Assembly (NCBI GenBank): GCA_009885845.1 | Contig: VFJW01000081.1 | Location: 1 to 64,000, forward strand | Direction of reading: 5' to 3' | Length of the DNA: 64,000 nucleotides | Origin: Geobacter sp. | Lineage (GTDB): Bacteria > Desulfobacterota > Desulfuromonadia > Geobacterales > Pseudopelobacteraceae | Shown: positions 52,638-60,433 of the stretch, piece after piece | Layout: the number at the start of each line of letters is the position of its first letter | Position numbering within the stretch: the stretch's first letter is position 1 | Notes under the pieces: generated by a model | The model's input: the letters and a program-made list of their open reading frames with translations, nothing else | The model's database searches: none | Told to the model about the DNA's origin: nothing | Translations under genes and position numbers: made by a program

Positions 52638-52710
52638 CACATATGGACATTAAGAACGGCTCCTGTTATAGTCGCGCACGTTTTTGTACATTTCCGCTTC
52701 GGGGTTTTCA

Positions 52711-53364
52711 TTGAACTTTGAGATCATGAGAAAAAAAATGGTGCAGGATCAGATTGTGTCACGCGACATCAGTGACCGACGGGTCATTGATGCAATGCTG
52801 AAGATCCCTCGTCATATCTTCGTTCAGGAAGCTTTTGCCGCACAGGCCTATAATGACAAGTCACTCCCGATCGGCGAAAAGCAAACCATCTCACAACCCT
52901 ACATCGTAGCATTAATGACTGAAAAACTGGCGCTGACCGGCACAGAAAAGGTGCTGGAAATCGGGACCGGATCCGGTTATCAAACTGCGCTTCTTGCTAC
53001 CCTGGCTGACAGAGTTTACTCTGCAGAGCGTATCCGCCCGTTAGCTCTTCGCGCCCGCAAATGCCTTGACTCTCTCAAGCTGTTCAATGTCCAACTGCGT
53101 ATTAATGACAGTGAAGGCAGTCCAATCGGCTGGGAGGAAGAGGCCCCCTTTGATGCCATCATTGTTACCGCAGGAGCGCCTGCGATTCCTGAAGTCCTCA
53201 CTGATCAGCTTGCCCTCGGCGGGCGTCTGGTAATCCCGGTAGGAACCGACAGCAACCAGCAGCTGCTTACCATTACCAGAAACAGTGATGGTGAATTACA
53301 ATACGATTCATCTGTTGAGTGCCGCTTCGTACCGTTGATCGGCAAACAGGGCTGGCAGGCATGA
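52711..53364 (+). CDS. pcm: Protein-L-isoaspartate O-methyltransferase
   Basis: A 217-residue SAM enzyme that repairs isoaspartyl residues in aged proteins. Motifs: [36 protein letters not shown] (motif I) and GGRLVIPVG. Start taken at TTG 52711 ([14 protein letters not shown]) with GGGG upstream; ATG 52726 is an alternative. Its stop overlaps the rpoS start (ATGA). Confidence 0.93.
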   Translation: MNFEIMRKKMVQDQIVSRDISDRRVIDAMLKIPRHIFVQEAFAAQAYNDKSLPIGEKQTISQPYIVALMTEKLALTGTEKVLEIGTGSGYQTALLATLADRVYSAERIRPLALRARKCLDSLKLFNVQLRINDSEGSPIGWEEEAPFDAIIVTAGAPAIPEVLTDQLALGGRLVIPVGTDSNQQLLTITRNSDGELQYDSSVECRFVPLIGKQGWQA

Positions 53365-54368
53365 ACGTGACGGAATCCCGTAAAAATCAACATGAGCGCA
53401 GCGATCCACTTTCCGTGTTTGATTACAGCATTGATTCTCCGCTGACCGGCCTTTCGGCGCTTGCTCTCAATGACATTGAAGAACCGCTTCTACTCCCGGA
53501 TGATGACGATATTGAAGATGACGTTGAGGAGGAAATTCCGCTCGCTGAGCTTGAGCGGTTCGATGACGCAATAAAAATATATCTGCGTGATATCCAGCGG
53601 ACTCCGCTCCTGAATGCGGTGGCCGAGAAGGAATTAGCAAGGAAAATCGAACAGGGCGATGACGACGCCCGCAACAAAATGATCGAATCAAATCTGCGAT
53701 TGGTGGTTAAAATTGCCAAGCGCTATATAAACAGAGGCTTGCCGTTCCTTGACCTGATTGAAGAGGGCAACCTTGGATTGATAAAATCCGTGCAGCGTTT
53801 CGATCTGGCAAAGGAATGCCGTTTTTCTACCTATGCAACCTGGTGGATCCGTCAGTCAATTGAACGGGCACTTATCAACCAATCACGAACAATACGCCTG
53901 CCTGTTCATATATCAGATGACATCGGGCGCATGATCCGGACTGCCCGCAAGCTTTCCCATGAACTGAATAGGGAGCCGACAACAGAAGAAATTGCCGATA
54001 GCATGAATGCTAAAGTCCCGCACGTCCGCCGCTTGTCAACACTGTTGCGCCACACCTGTTCGATAGAGGCCCCTATCGGTGACGGCAATGATTTCGCTCT
54101 GATTGACACCATTGAAGACGGTTCCATGCCGTCTCCAACGGTTCTGCTGGAGAACATCAACATCTTTGAACTGATTTCGGGACACTTCAACAAACTTTCC
54201 GAACACGAGCAGAAAATTTTAACTCTCCGCTTTGGCCTCAATGACACTGAACCGCAGACACTGGACATCATCGGGCAGCAGTTCGGCGTCACTCGGGAGC
54301 GTATCCGCCAGATCGAAGCAAAAAGTCTGGAAAAACTCCGGGCATTTTACACTCTCAGTCAAACATAA
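53361..54368 (+). CDS. rpoS: RNA polymerase sigma factor RpoS
   Basis: A 335-residue group 2 sigma factor. Region 1.2 ([20 protein letters not shown]), region 2 ([37 protein letters not shown]), region 3 and region 4 ([20 protein letters not shown]) are intact. An acidic N-terminal stretch ([15 protein letters not shown]) precedes them. Size and the surE-pcm neighbours support RpoS over RpoD. It overlaps pcm by four bases; nlpD, which lies between pcm and rpoS in E. coli, is absent. Confidence 0.93.
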   Translation: MNVTESRKNQHERSDPLSVFDYSIDSPLTGLSALALNDIEEPLLLPDDDDIEDDVEEEIPLAELERFDDAIKIYLRDIQRTPLLNAVAEKELARKIEQGDDDARNKMIESNLRLVVKIAKRYINRGLPFLDLIEEGNLGLIKSVQRFDLAKECRFSTYATWWIRQSIERALINQSRTIRLPVHISDDIGRMIRTARKLSHELNREPTTEEIADSMNAKVPHVRRLSTLLRHTCSIEAPIGDGNDFALIDTIEDGSMPSPTVLLENINIFELISGHFNKLSEHEQKILTLRFGLNDTEPQTLDIIGQQFGVTRERIRQIEAKSLEKLRAFYTLSQT

Positions 54369-54381
54369 AGGAGAACCGATC

Positions 54382-54897
54382 ATGGACGACCTGAAGAATT
54401 GTATTCGCGACATTCCCGATTTCCCGAAAAAGGGGATCATTTTCAAGGACATCACCACACTTTTGCAGGACGCTCAGTCATTCCAGAAAATGATTGACCT
54501 TATTTCTCATCGTTATATCGGCACACGGATAGACAAGGTTGTCGGGGTTGAAGCGCGGGGCTTCGTTATCGGCTCTGCGCTGGCATATAAACTCTGTGCA
54601 GGTGTTGTACTGGTTCGCAAACCGGGCAAACTCCCCTCTGAAACCTATAGCAAAACTTACGATCTTGAGTATGGCACAGATACTCTGGAAATACACCGGG
54701 ACGCTATCAAACCGGGTGAGCGGATTCTGATAGCGGATGATCTGCTCGCCACCGGCGGCACCATGGCTGCGGTTGTCGATTTGGTTCAGAGCATGGGTGG
54801 AGAGATTGTGGAGTGTTGTTTCATGGCGGAACTTGATTTTCTGGAAGGACGCAAGAGACTGCCGGAAGGAAAGGTTTTTTCACTGCTGAATTATTAG
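54382..54897 (+). CDS. apt: Adenine phosphoribosyltransferase
   Basis: A 171-residue purine salvage enzyme. Signature [26 protein letters not shown] and the PRPP-binding [13 protein letters not shown] are present. Start at 54382 follows AAGGAG, 13 bases after rpoS; a longer open frame upstream runs inside rpoS and is not used. Confidence 0.96.
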   Translation: MDDLKNCIRDIPDFPKKGIIFKDITTLLQDAQSFQKMIDLISHRYIGTRIDKVVGVEARGFVIGSALAYKLCAGVVLVRKPGKLPSETYSKTYDLEYGTDTLEIHRDAIKPGERILIADDLLATGGTMAAVVDLVQSMGGEIVECCFMAELDFLEGRKRLPEGKVFSLLNY

Positions 54898-55013
54898 CGC
54901 TTCAGACAGAAAGCCAATCACAGTCAAAGTTACCTGATTATCGAAGCTGAAAAAATTGAAAGAGGTTGCCCCTCTTCACTATCTCTGTTATACCACACCA
55001 GCTTTTTACACAC

Positions 55014-55090
55014 GTCCCCGTAGCTCAGCAGGATAGAGCGCTTCCCTCCTAAGGAAGAGGTCGGCCGTTCGAATCGGCCTGGGGACGCCA
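55014..55090 (+). tRNA. tRNA-Arg (CCT), host of the integrated element
   Basis: Acceptor GTCCCCG pairs with TGGGGAC (one G-U), anticodon loop CTCCTAA gives CCT, T stem GGCCG/CGGCC, T loop TTCGAAT, encoded CCA at 55088-55090. The 3' half from the anticodon loop on is repeated, with changes, at 61854-61917; the current 3' half therefore probably came with the element. Confidence 0.96.
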
Positions 55091-55109
55091 ATAAAAACAG
55101 GCACTTGCA
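55046..55109 (+). repeat. Left attachment repeat (att, tRNA 3' half plus terminator arm)
   Basis: Starts CTCCTAAGGAAGAGG in the anticodon loop and runs past the CCA into ACAGGCACTTGCA, the left arm of the tRNA terminator. Differs from the right copy at 55061, 55065, 55077, 55079, 55080 and 55095. Confidence 0.88.
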
Positions 55110-55135
55110 CAGTAAATGCAAGTGCCTGTTTTATT
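55094..55135 (+). terminator. Terminator of tRNA-Arg
   Basis: AACAGGCACTTGCA pairs perfectly with TGCAAGTGCCTGTT around CAGTAAA, extended by AA/TT and followed by TTATT. Half of it lies within the att repeat, and the same hairpin follows the right copy. Confidence 0.88.
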
Positions 55136-55136
55136 A

Positions 55137-55155
55137 TGGGTTGCGTATGGGTTGC
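55137..55155 (+). promoter_or_regulatory. Integrase arm-site candidates, left pair
   Basis: Two direct copies of TGGGTTGC start at 55137 and 55148, 11 bases apart, 28 bases inside the left repeat. The same 8-mer occurs four times near the integrase. Direct, helically phased copies at both ends are what arm-type integrase sites look like. Confidence 0.6.
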
Positions 55156-55214
55156 AGTAAATGCTATTCATGGATTAGCTGAAAATGATTGAAACGATTA
55201 CAAAGGAGTTAATT

Positions 55215-55370
55215 TTGGAAACTTTACTTCAGCAGCTTCAAGAATCATTACTGACTCATTGCAGGCCCGTACAGGTGGCATTCCACATGTATGAAATTCT
55301 GATCGAGGCGGGCTATGACGATGAAATGATAGGCGAGGTTTCCGATGCCATGGCTGATATTGTCGCGTAG
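55215..55370 (+). CDS. Small hypothetical protein
   Basis: A 51-residue protein with TTG start, chosen because AAAGGAG lies 7 bases upstream; an ATG ten codons earlier has no such site. It is acidic and helical (LLQQLQESLLTHCRPVQVAF, ILIEAGYDDEMIGEVSDAM). No family is recognised. First gene inside the element. Confidence 0.45.
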   Translation: METLLQQLQESLLTHCRPVQVAFHMYEILIEAGYDDEMIGEVSDAMADIVA

Positions 55371-55601
55371 ACTGATGCTCTTATAGTTCTGATAATTTGT
55401 CATCCTGACACACCTCAATGCCTCAGCCAATGAACGCCAATTAGACTTTTTCTCCCTTGCCACATCGACCTGTAAAACTACCCCCCCCTGCCACATCCCT
55501 AGCCACAAGCATCTGTCCCTTCATCCTTCTTTTTATCATTTTTATCATTCTGCGTCGGCGACTTATACTGCTTATAGTGTGTCAGACCAAGGAGGTTGCA
55601 G

Positions 55602-55859
55602 GTGGCTGCACCGCAATGCACAAAGTGTTCGAGGTTCGAATGGGATCATGCCTGTCAGGCGTTTCCCTGCGGAGTGCCGGACGAGATATTTCTTGGCGCC
55701 TTTGATCATCGAAGACCGTACCCTGGAGATGGTGGGTTCATGTTCGAGAAAATATCAAAAGATTGGTTAACTGGTAGCCGGCAGGACGAAACTCCTATCG
55801 GTGAGGGTGGGGTCGGGGAGCTAACGAGATCAAGCGCTGGGAGGATAACAGCCTCATGA
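55602..55859 (+). CDS. Small Cys-rich hypothetical protein
   Basis: An 85-residue protein, GTG start with AAGGAGG upstream. The first 55 residues (PQCTKCSRFEWDHACQAFP, then GVPDEIFLGAFDHRRPYPGD) contain C-x2-C...C...C and a DHRxPxPGDxG pattern that I have seen in short hypothetical proteins of many bacteria; a metal site is plausible. The last 25 residues look unrelated and may be a local frame change. Overlaps the next gene by four bases (ATGA). Confidence 0.6.
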   Translation: MAAPQCTKCSRFEWDHACQAFPCGVPDEIFLGAFDHRRPYPGDGGFMFEKISKDWLTGSRQDETPIGEGGVGELTRSSAGRITAS

Positions 55860-56353
55860 TCATTGGAGCTTGTTTTGAAGGTGATGACGACGAAGAGCTA
55901 ATGCTCTACCAGCATGACTGTTACTATGATTCCCTGCGTCGGTGGATCAGGCTGGCCGGTGAGCACCACTGCAAGTATCGAAGGCTGCCAGAGTGGGAGG
56001 ATATTTCCCGGCAATGGGATAAGTTCCGGGAATCTGGTTACCATGATCATCGCTGCATCCAGGCTCACCATGATCTGATTGCTGAACGATTCAGGATGAT
56101 CCAGAAGAACCCTGACCGCTTTTTCTGGATTATCCTGGGTAAAAATGGATGGTGCGATTTTTTCATTAGCGAGACAGCAAAATTTATGAATAACCCTAAG
56201 ACGCTGCGGCTACTTATGTCTGCGGTGGCGTACGCTAACACCAAGGCTGGTTACGATGCTGAGGACGCTCTTTTGGATAAAATGCGGGAAACATATGGAA
56301 TGGAAAAATTGAATCGTGTTGTTGCTGAAGATGAAGTCGGCATCAAATCATGA
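55856..56353 (+). CDS. Hypothetical protein
   Basis: A 165-residue soluble protein rich in His, Trp and aromatic residues (YQHDCYYDSLRRWIRLAGEH, HDHRCIQAHHDLIAERF). No membrane segment or known motif is visible. It is translationally coupled to the Cys-rich gene before it, so the two probably act together. Confidence 0.6.
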   Translation: MIIGACFEGDDDEELMLYQHDCYYDSLRRWIRLAGEHHCKYRRLPEWEDISRQWDKFRESGYHDHRCIQAHHDLIAERFRMIQKNPDRFFWIILGKNGWCDFFISETAKFMNNPKTLRLLMSAVAYANTKAGYDAEDALLDKMRETYGMEKLNRVVAEDEVGIKS

Positions 56354-56380
56354 TTTCTGCTTATGGGAGGGAATTGGAGT

Positions 56381-56587
56381 ATGGCTGTCAAACAGATGCA
56401 GCACTTTTGTCCGACGTGTAAAATGCAGCGACTATATTCCAAGCCAGGCGTAAGTCACATTCTGCACGGCATCGCTTCGCTTGTGTTGATAAACTTCTGG
56501 ATACCGTGGTTTTTGGTGTGGATTGGTGCAACGGCGATAAACTGGGGTAAGTCCTATCGCTGTTCGGTTTGCGGACAGGTAGAGTGA
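56381..56587 (+). CDS. Small zinc-ribbon membrane protein
   Basis: A 68-residue protein starting MAVKQMQHFCPTCKMQRL after a TTGGAG site. It has CPTC near the N-terminus, a hydrophobic stretch (about 25-52) and CSVC near the C-terminus, so four Cys could bind zinc across a membrane hairpin. Function unknown. Confidence 0.55.
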   Translation: MAVKQMQHFCPTCKMQRLYSKPGVSHILHGIASLVLINFWIPWFLVWIGATAINWGKSYRCSVCGQVE

Positions 56588-56634
56588 TTTGTCCCGGCAC
56601 TTAGATTTGCATCTATTAGCAAGGAGTCGGTGAG

Positions 56635-57012
56635 ATGGTCTGGCAGACAATATTGAAAGTTGGCGCAGAAGACGGCTGCATTTTATTGATGGGTCATGAG
56701 ACTAAGCATGGAGCATGGCGATTTAGGATTGAGAAGTATGCTGTTGCTGATAAGGATATTATTTCAAATGTCGATGGTGAGATCGTCGGCGTCTTTACCT
56801 ACTCGCCAATAGTTGATGGATTTGAGAACGCTGTAGTTTTACTTGATGAACAGCAATCTGATTGGGCTGATCTTTTCCCGTTGGAAGTGGATCTGGAATT
56901 TTGGGAGCTTATGGACCCATTAGTGAGGAAACGCTGCCTGAATAGTTCCTTACTCATCGAATGGCACAGAGTATTGTGGGGCGAGAAGCAAATCTGGATA
57001 TTTGATAACTGA
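56635..57012 (+). CDS. Hypothetical protein
   Basis: A 125-residue acidic protein starting MVWQTILKVGAEDGCILLMG, with CAAGGAG upstream. Trp and acidic residues (DEQQSDWADLFPLEVDLEFW) give it the look of a small immunity-type protein, but I recognise no family. It stands alone, with no toxin gene beside it. Confidence 0.55.
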   Translation: MVWQTILKVGAEDGCILLMGHETKHGAWRFRIEKYAVADKDIISNVDGEIVGVFTYSPIVDGFENAVVLLDEQQSDWADLFPLEVDLEFWELMDPLVRKRCLNSSLLIEWHRVLWGEKQIWIFDN

Positions 57013-57396
57013 CCTGGATGTAGTCAATCGCAATGATGTTTTCCCGAGCGAGTGCTTGTTCCTTTCGATGATTTTATGCAAACGCATTCTTCACTCCGTA
57101 CACGGCTGGTGTAAGACTTGCTCTTGGCAGGCTTCCCAGATTGCCCTGTGGAGTGGGCCCCATCTGAAGAGCAGAAAATCGGCTACTGCCGGGGCTATCC
57201 AGCACCAAGCGCCTTGTGGCTACACTGTCCTGACAGGTCTGGCAGAGGATTGGAACGCTGGTGCTGGAAGGGATGCCGGATATTCGGGAAATGGATATGC
57301 TTTTTCATTTGGCGGGTATCTCCAACTTAAAGCCCGAATGAGGCGGACGCGGTTACACTTCTGGGTGTTTCTAACTCCATGCCCTGCTGGGCTTAC

Positions 57397-57469
57397 GGAG
57401 TCAACGGGTGGTGCCATCCCACCTCAATAACTGTTGATACCGGGTGCAATGCCGGGTTGGCGGCATTGC
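57397..57469 (+). repeat. Structured 73-bp repeat, copy 1
   Basis: Aligns without gaps to 57730-57802 with 63 of 73 bases identical. Contains GCAATGCC...GGCATTGC, a perfect 8-bp hairpin, and GTCAAC...GTTGAT. Confidence 0.7.
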
Positions 57470-57475
57470 TCTTTG

Positions 57476-57641
57476 AATCGTGGGAACGAGGGAATCTTGA
57501 TTGTGAACCGTCCGCGTGCATGTGGAGGCGATTTGACCGTACCATCGGAATCAGTCTCGGCTCGACAGATCGCGCACGGAGGGAATCAAAAGGTTCTGAT
57601 TGGACTGCGCCCTTTCCCGAGGCAACTTCGTTCCCACGATT
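57476..57641. repeat. Inverted repeat inside the structured region
   Basis: AATCGTGGGAACGA (57476-57489) and TCGTTCCCACGATT (57628-57641) are exact complements 138 bases apart, just inside repeat copy 1. Could close an RNA stem or mark element ends. Confidence 0.55.
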
Positions 57642-57729
57642 GAGAGAACAATCAAAATATGCCCGACGGAGGGGTGACGCGCTGGTACCGATGAATGTAC
57701 CACTCGCAGCCGTAGCCACGTCGGGTACC

Positions 57730-57802
57730 GGAGTCAACAGGGGATGCCATCCCATCTCAAGAACTGTTGACTTCGGGTGCAATGCCGGGATGGCGACATT
57801 GC
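57730..57802 (+). repeat. Structured 73-bp repeat, copy 2
   Basis: Second copy, 333 bases downstream of the first. AGTCAACAG and CTGTTGACT form a perfect 9-bp stem enclosing GGGAT-GCC-ATCCC, and GCAATG/CATTGC forms a third hairpin. Several differences from copy 1 keep pairing. Confidence 0.7.
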
Positions 57803-57875
57803 ATATTTACATAATTCGATTGAGGTAATTGTGGAATTGAAGCCGGTGATAAACTGGAAATTCGGGGAGTGAAAC

Positions 57876-58256
57876 ATGGTCAGCGAACGTTATAGATACA
57901 CCATTTCTCCTGAATTTGACGGGCTGGCAAGTTATGCATGGTTGGTAGAACCAGGATCAAACAATAACGGTGTCGGGTACTGCGTAGGCAGTTCAACTGG
58001 CTGATATGGGCATGTTTCTATTTCTGATCAACTTATTGCAGATTTTGCATCGTGGGCAATTGATTTAGAAAATGAGGTATTCGCTTGCAACGATGATTAT
58101 CATTCGCTTGATTGGCTGCAATTTCATATTATAGGAGAACAGCTTGCTGTCCGATTGAAGTCTGAGCTTGGACCAGACAGTCAAGTGTGTTACGTGAAAG
58201 TCTACAAAGACCCTAATCATGAATTTGAACCATATAGGGAAGTTATGGAGGGAGGC
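57876..58256 (+). pseudogene. Interrupted small gene (in-frame TGA)
   Basis: After GGGGAGTGAAAC an ATG opens 42 codons (starts MVSERYRYTISPEFDGLASY) and stops at TGA 58002. The same frame then continues (YGHVSISDQLIADFASWAID, later GEQLAVRLKSELGPDSQVCY) to the start of the next gene. Both parts look like one protein of about 125 residues, so a single base change (for example TGG to TGA) probably broke it. The encoded type is not recognised; the look is of an immunity-like protein. Confidence 0.55.
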
Positions 58257-58925
58257 ATGCTTAAAGAACTGTCACCGATTGTTGATGCTATTCAAATGTA
58301 CCTCGCTCGAATTGAGAGAGAGCACAGCGTTCGCATTCTCTATGCTGTTGAATCCGGCAGCCGAGCATGGGGCTTTGCCTCAAGTAATAGCGATTTTGAT
58401 GTGCGATTCGTCTATATCCATACAATGGACTGGTATCTCTCTATCCAGGAAAAGCGCGATGTCATTGAGATGCCGATTTCAGACGAACTTGACATATCAG
58501 GGTGGGACATTCAGAAGGCACTTGGTCTGTTTAATAAATCAAACCCTCCGCTGCTGGAGTGGTTGGGGTCGCCGATCGTGTATCTGGATAACTTCGGTTT
58601 TGCTGAAAGATTACGCGATATTCTGAAAGACTCGTTTTCCCCGCAACGCTGCCTCTATCACTACCTGCACATGGCGAAGGGCAATTTTCGTGAGTATCTC
58701 AAAGGGGACGTGGTGCGGGTGAAAAAGTATTTCTATGTCCTACGTCCGATCTTTGCCTGTGTTTGGCTTGAGAAGCACAACACCATGCCACCAACGGAGT
58801 TTGAACGCCTCTACCTCGATGCCGATCTGCCACTGTCACTGGTTAAAGTGATCGATTGCCTGCTCGAACGGAAAAAAGCTGGCGGCGAGTTAGACAACCG
58901 GCGCACAAGGGGCTGTTGGTCTTGA
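58257..58925 (+). pseudogene. Nucleotidyltransferase (YcgL/RlaP-like), 3'-truncated
   Basis: From ATG 58257 (GGAGG just upstream) the protein reads MLKELSPIVDAIQMYLARIE and then LYAVESGSRAWGFASSNSDFD, the GS...D-x-D nucleotidyltransferase motif of the YcgL/DUF2235-unrelated RlaP-type family (PF10127). Family similarity continues to [10 protein letters not shown] at 58895. The last ten codons are junk made by a join to collagen-like sequence, so the natural end is lost. It may still fold, because only the tail is missing. Confidence 0.65.
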
Positions 58926-59394
58926 CGGTGCAACAGGAGCAACAGGCCTTACGGGTGCCACTGGTCCTGCTGGTGCTACCGGAGCGACCGGAGCGACAGG
59001 TGCAACCGGTCCTGCTGGATCATCGGCGTCGTCTTTGGAAATGGTTGGATCAATTCATTGTGCCGACACGTTCGATGACAACTGGTACAATATACACGGT
59101 GCTTTCACCTATGACGCTGCAATTTTTTCCTCAGGCTTCGTGCTTGTTTCAGCGTCTGTCGATAATTTTTTAACGGTTTCGACAGGTGCCGGTTTCTATG
59201 TACCAGCTCAAACCGACTGGGCGACTGCTCCAGTATACTTGGCTTTCGGTGCTTACAGTGGCCGAGGTAGTTGGCGTCTCTCGTTTGATCGGACGACCAA
59301 CGTTTTTACTGTCAAATATACTGACATTGGCATGACAGCTGGAAAGCTTACCTGGACCCCGACGCCTGATAAATGCGTAATCACCACATACTGA
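58894..59394 (+). pseudogene. Collagen-like/tail-fibre-type gene, 5'-truncated
   Basis: In the frame ending at TGA 59392, fourteen Gly-X-Y triplets (mostly GAT, with GPA and GLT; 58900-59020) lead into a 120-residue domain ([20 protein letters not shown], later [19 protein letters not shown]). The frame has a TAG at 58891 and no start near the repeats, so its 5' part is missing. Gly-Ala-Thr repeats followed by a globular tip occur in phage tail fibres and surface proteins. Confidence 0.6.
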
Positions 59395-59510
59395 CAAGCT
59401 GTAACGCTTAATCAGTTCAGGCAAAGAGAAGCCGCTCCAGACCATCGGGGCGGTTTTTCTGTATCGGTTTTTTTGTTTGCTATTTAGGCCATAACTGGCA
59501 TAATGCACAC

Positions 59511-59879
59511 ATGCACGAGAAGCCGAAAACAAAGCCGCTAGAATGGATTGGTACTTCTTTAAAAGACATGCGAGGCATGCCGGAAGAAGTAAGGCGTTTT
59601 TTTGGTGTTGCCCTATATACTGCGCAACTTGGTGGCAAGCATCCAGAAGCAAAGCCGATGAAAGGCTTTACCGGATCAGGTGTTCTGGAAGTTGTTGAGG
59701 ATTACAACACCGATACCTACCGCGCAGTTTATACCGTCAGATTCGCTGACGCTGTTTATGTTCTGCACGTTTTCCAGAAGAAGTCAAAGAAGGGTATTGC
59801 CACGCCTCAGGAAGAGATCGATAAAATCAAAAGGCGTCTAAGCGCAGTGGAAGAGTTACACCAGGGCAAAAGGAGGTAG
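59511..59879 (+). CDS. higB: HigB-type toxin (phage-derived Gp49-like/RelE superfamily)
   Basis: A 122-residue basic protein. The Gp49-like pattern is seen in RRFFGVALYTAQLGGKHPEA, KGFTGSGVLEVVEDYNTDTYRAVYTV and HVFQKKSKKGIATPQEEID. Such toxins cleave mRNA on the ribosome. The toxin gene comes first and the antitoxin second, the order typical of higBA. No clear ribosome site precedes the ATG. Confidence 0.85.
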   Translation: MHEKPKTKPLEWIGTSLKDMRGMPEEVRRFFGVALYTAQLGGKHPEAKPMKGFTGSGVLEVVEDYNTDTYRAVYTVRFADAVYVLHVFQKKSKKGIATPQEEIDKIKRRLSAVEELHQGKRR

Positions 59880-59886
59880 AGTGACC

Positions 59887-60216
59887 ATGAAAGAAGAAAT
59901 CGAAGTATATCACGGTAGCGACAATGTATTTGCAGATATGGGATTGCCAGATGCGGAGGAAATGCTTGTAAAAGCGCAACTGTCTTCCAAAATCAATGAA
60001 ATCATCACTAAACGCCACTTGACTCAGGCGAAAGCAGCAGAGCTTTTGGGGATAGACCAGCCAAAGGTATCCGCACTTATTCGCGGCAAGTTGTCAGGTT
60101 TTTCAATGGAGCGCCTGTTTCACTTTCTGAATGCCTTGGGACGTGACGTTCAGATAGTTGTAAAAGCAAAACCGCGTTCACGGCAACAGGCTCATTTGAG
60201 AGTAGCGACGGCCTGA
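59887..60216 (+). CDS. higA: HigA-type antitoxin (XRE helix-turn-helix)
   Basis: A 109-residue protein with helix-turn-helix LTQAKAAELLGIDQPKVSAL (45-64). It would bind the toxin and repress the operon. AGGAGG lies 10 bases before ATG 59887 and 4 before GTG 59881; the ATG is preferred. It starts seven bases after the toxin gene. Confidence 0.85.
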   Translation: MKEEIEVYHGSDNVFADMGLPDAEEMLVKAQLSSKINEIITKRHLTQAKAAELLGIDQPKVSALIRGKLSGFSMERLFHFLNALGRDVQIVVKAKPRSRQQAHLRVATA

Positions 60217-60275
60217 ATTGTTTAAAATGGTGTAACTTCTCCTGTCCTACATCCGACCTTCACTTTTCGTAACAG

Positions 60276-60305
60276 TGGCTTCCAAATATCTTGGAGGCCA
60301 TTTTT
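60276..60305 (+). terminator. Intrinsic terminator of higBA
   Basis: TGGCTTCCAA pairs with TTGGAGGCCA (one mismatch) around ATATC, followed by TTTTT. Confidence 0.8.
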
Positions 60306-60433
60306 CATTATACCCTTTCCGCAATCCTCCTTGTGACCCGACAGGACAACACATTACATTTGCCATCTACCATCATTCTGGAATGCCACCTTATGATTTC
60401 TGTGGCAGTGCAAAAAGTGTACTTTCTGCACTG

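Larger units (their letters stand above)
57013..57875. other. Non-coding stretch with structured repeats
   Basis: No credible gene is seen in these 863 bases. Open frames here overlap each other in several frames and lack ribosome sites or family features. The stretch holds two 73-bp repeats, an inverted repeat and many short hairpins, described separately. It could be gene debris or a structured RNA. Confidence 0.6.

Noticed and set aside
57002-57430. 142-residue open frame in the island
   Set aside because: Overlaps the end of the 56635 gene and repeat copy 1, no ribosome site, no family look.
57397-57802. Structured repeats as integron attC sites or a retron
   Set aside because: No integron integrase or cassette order and no reverse transcriptase; the typical attC core ends are not seen.
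58002-58004. TGA read as selenocysteine
   Set aside because: No hairpin like a bacterial SECIS is seen just after it, and the context does not resemble a redox motif.
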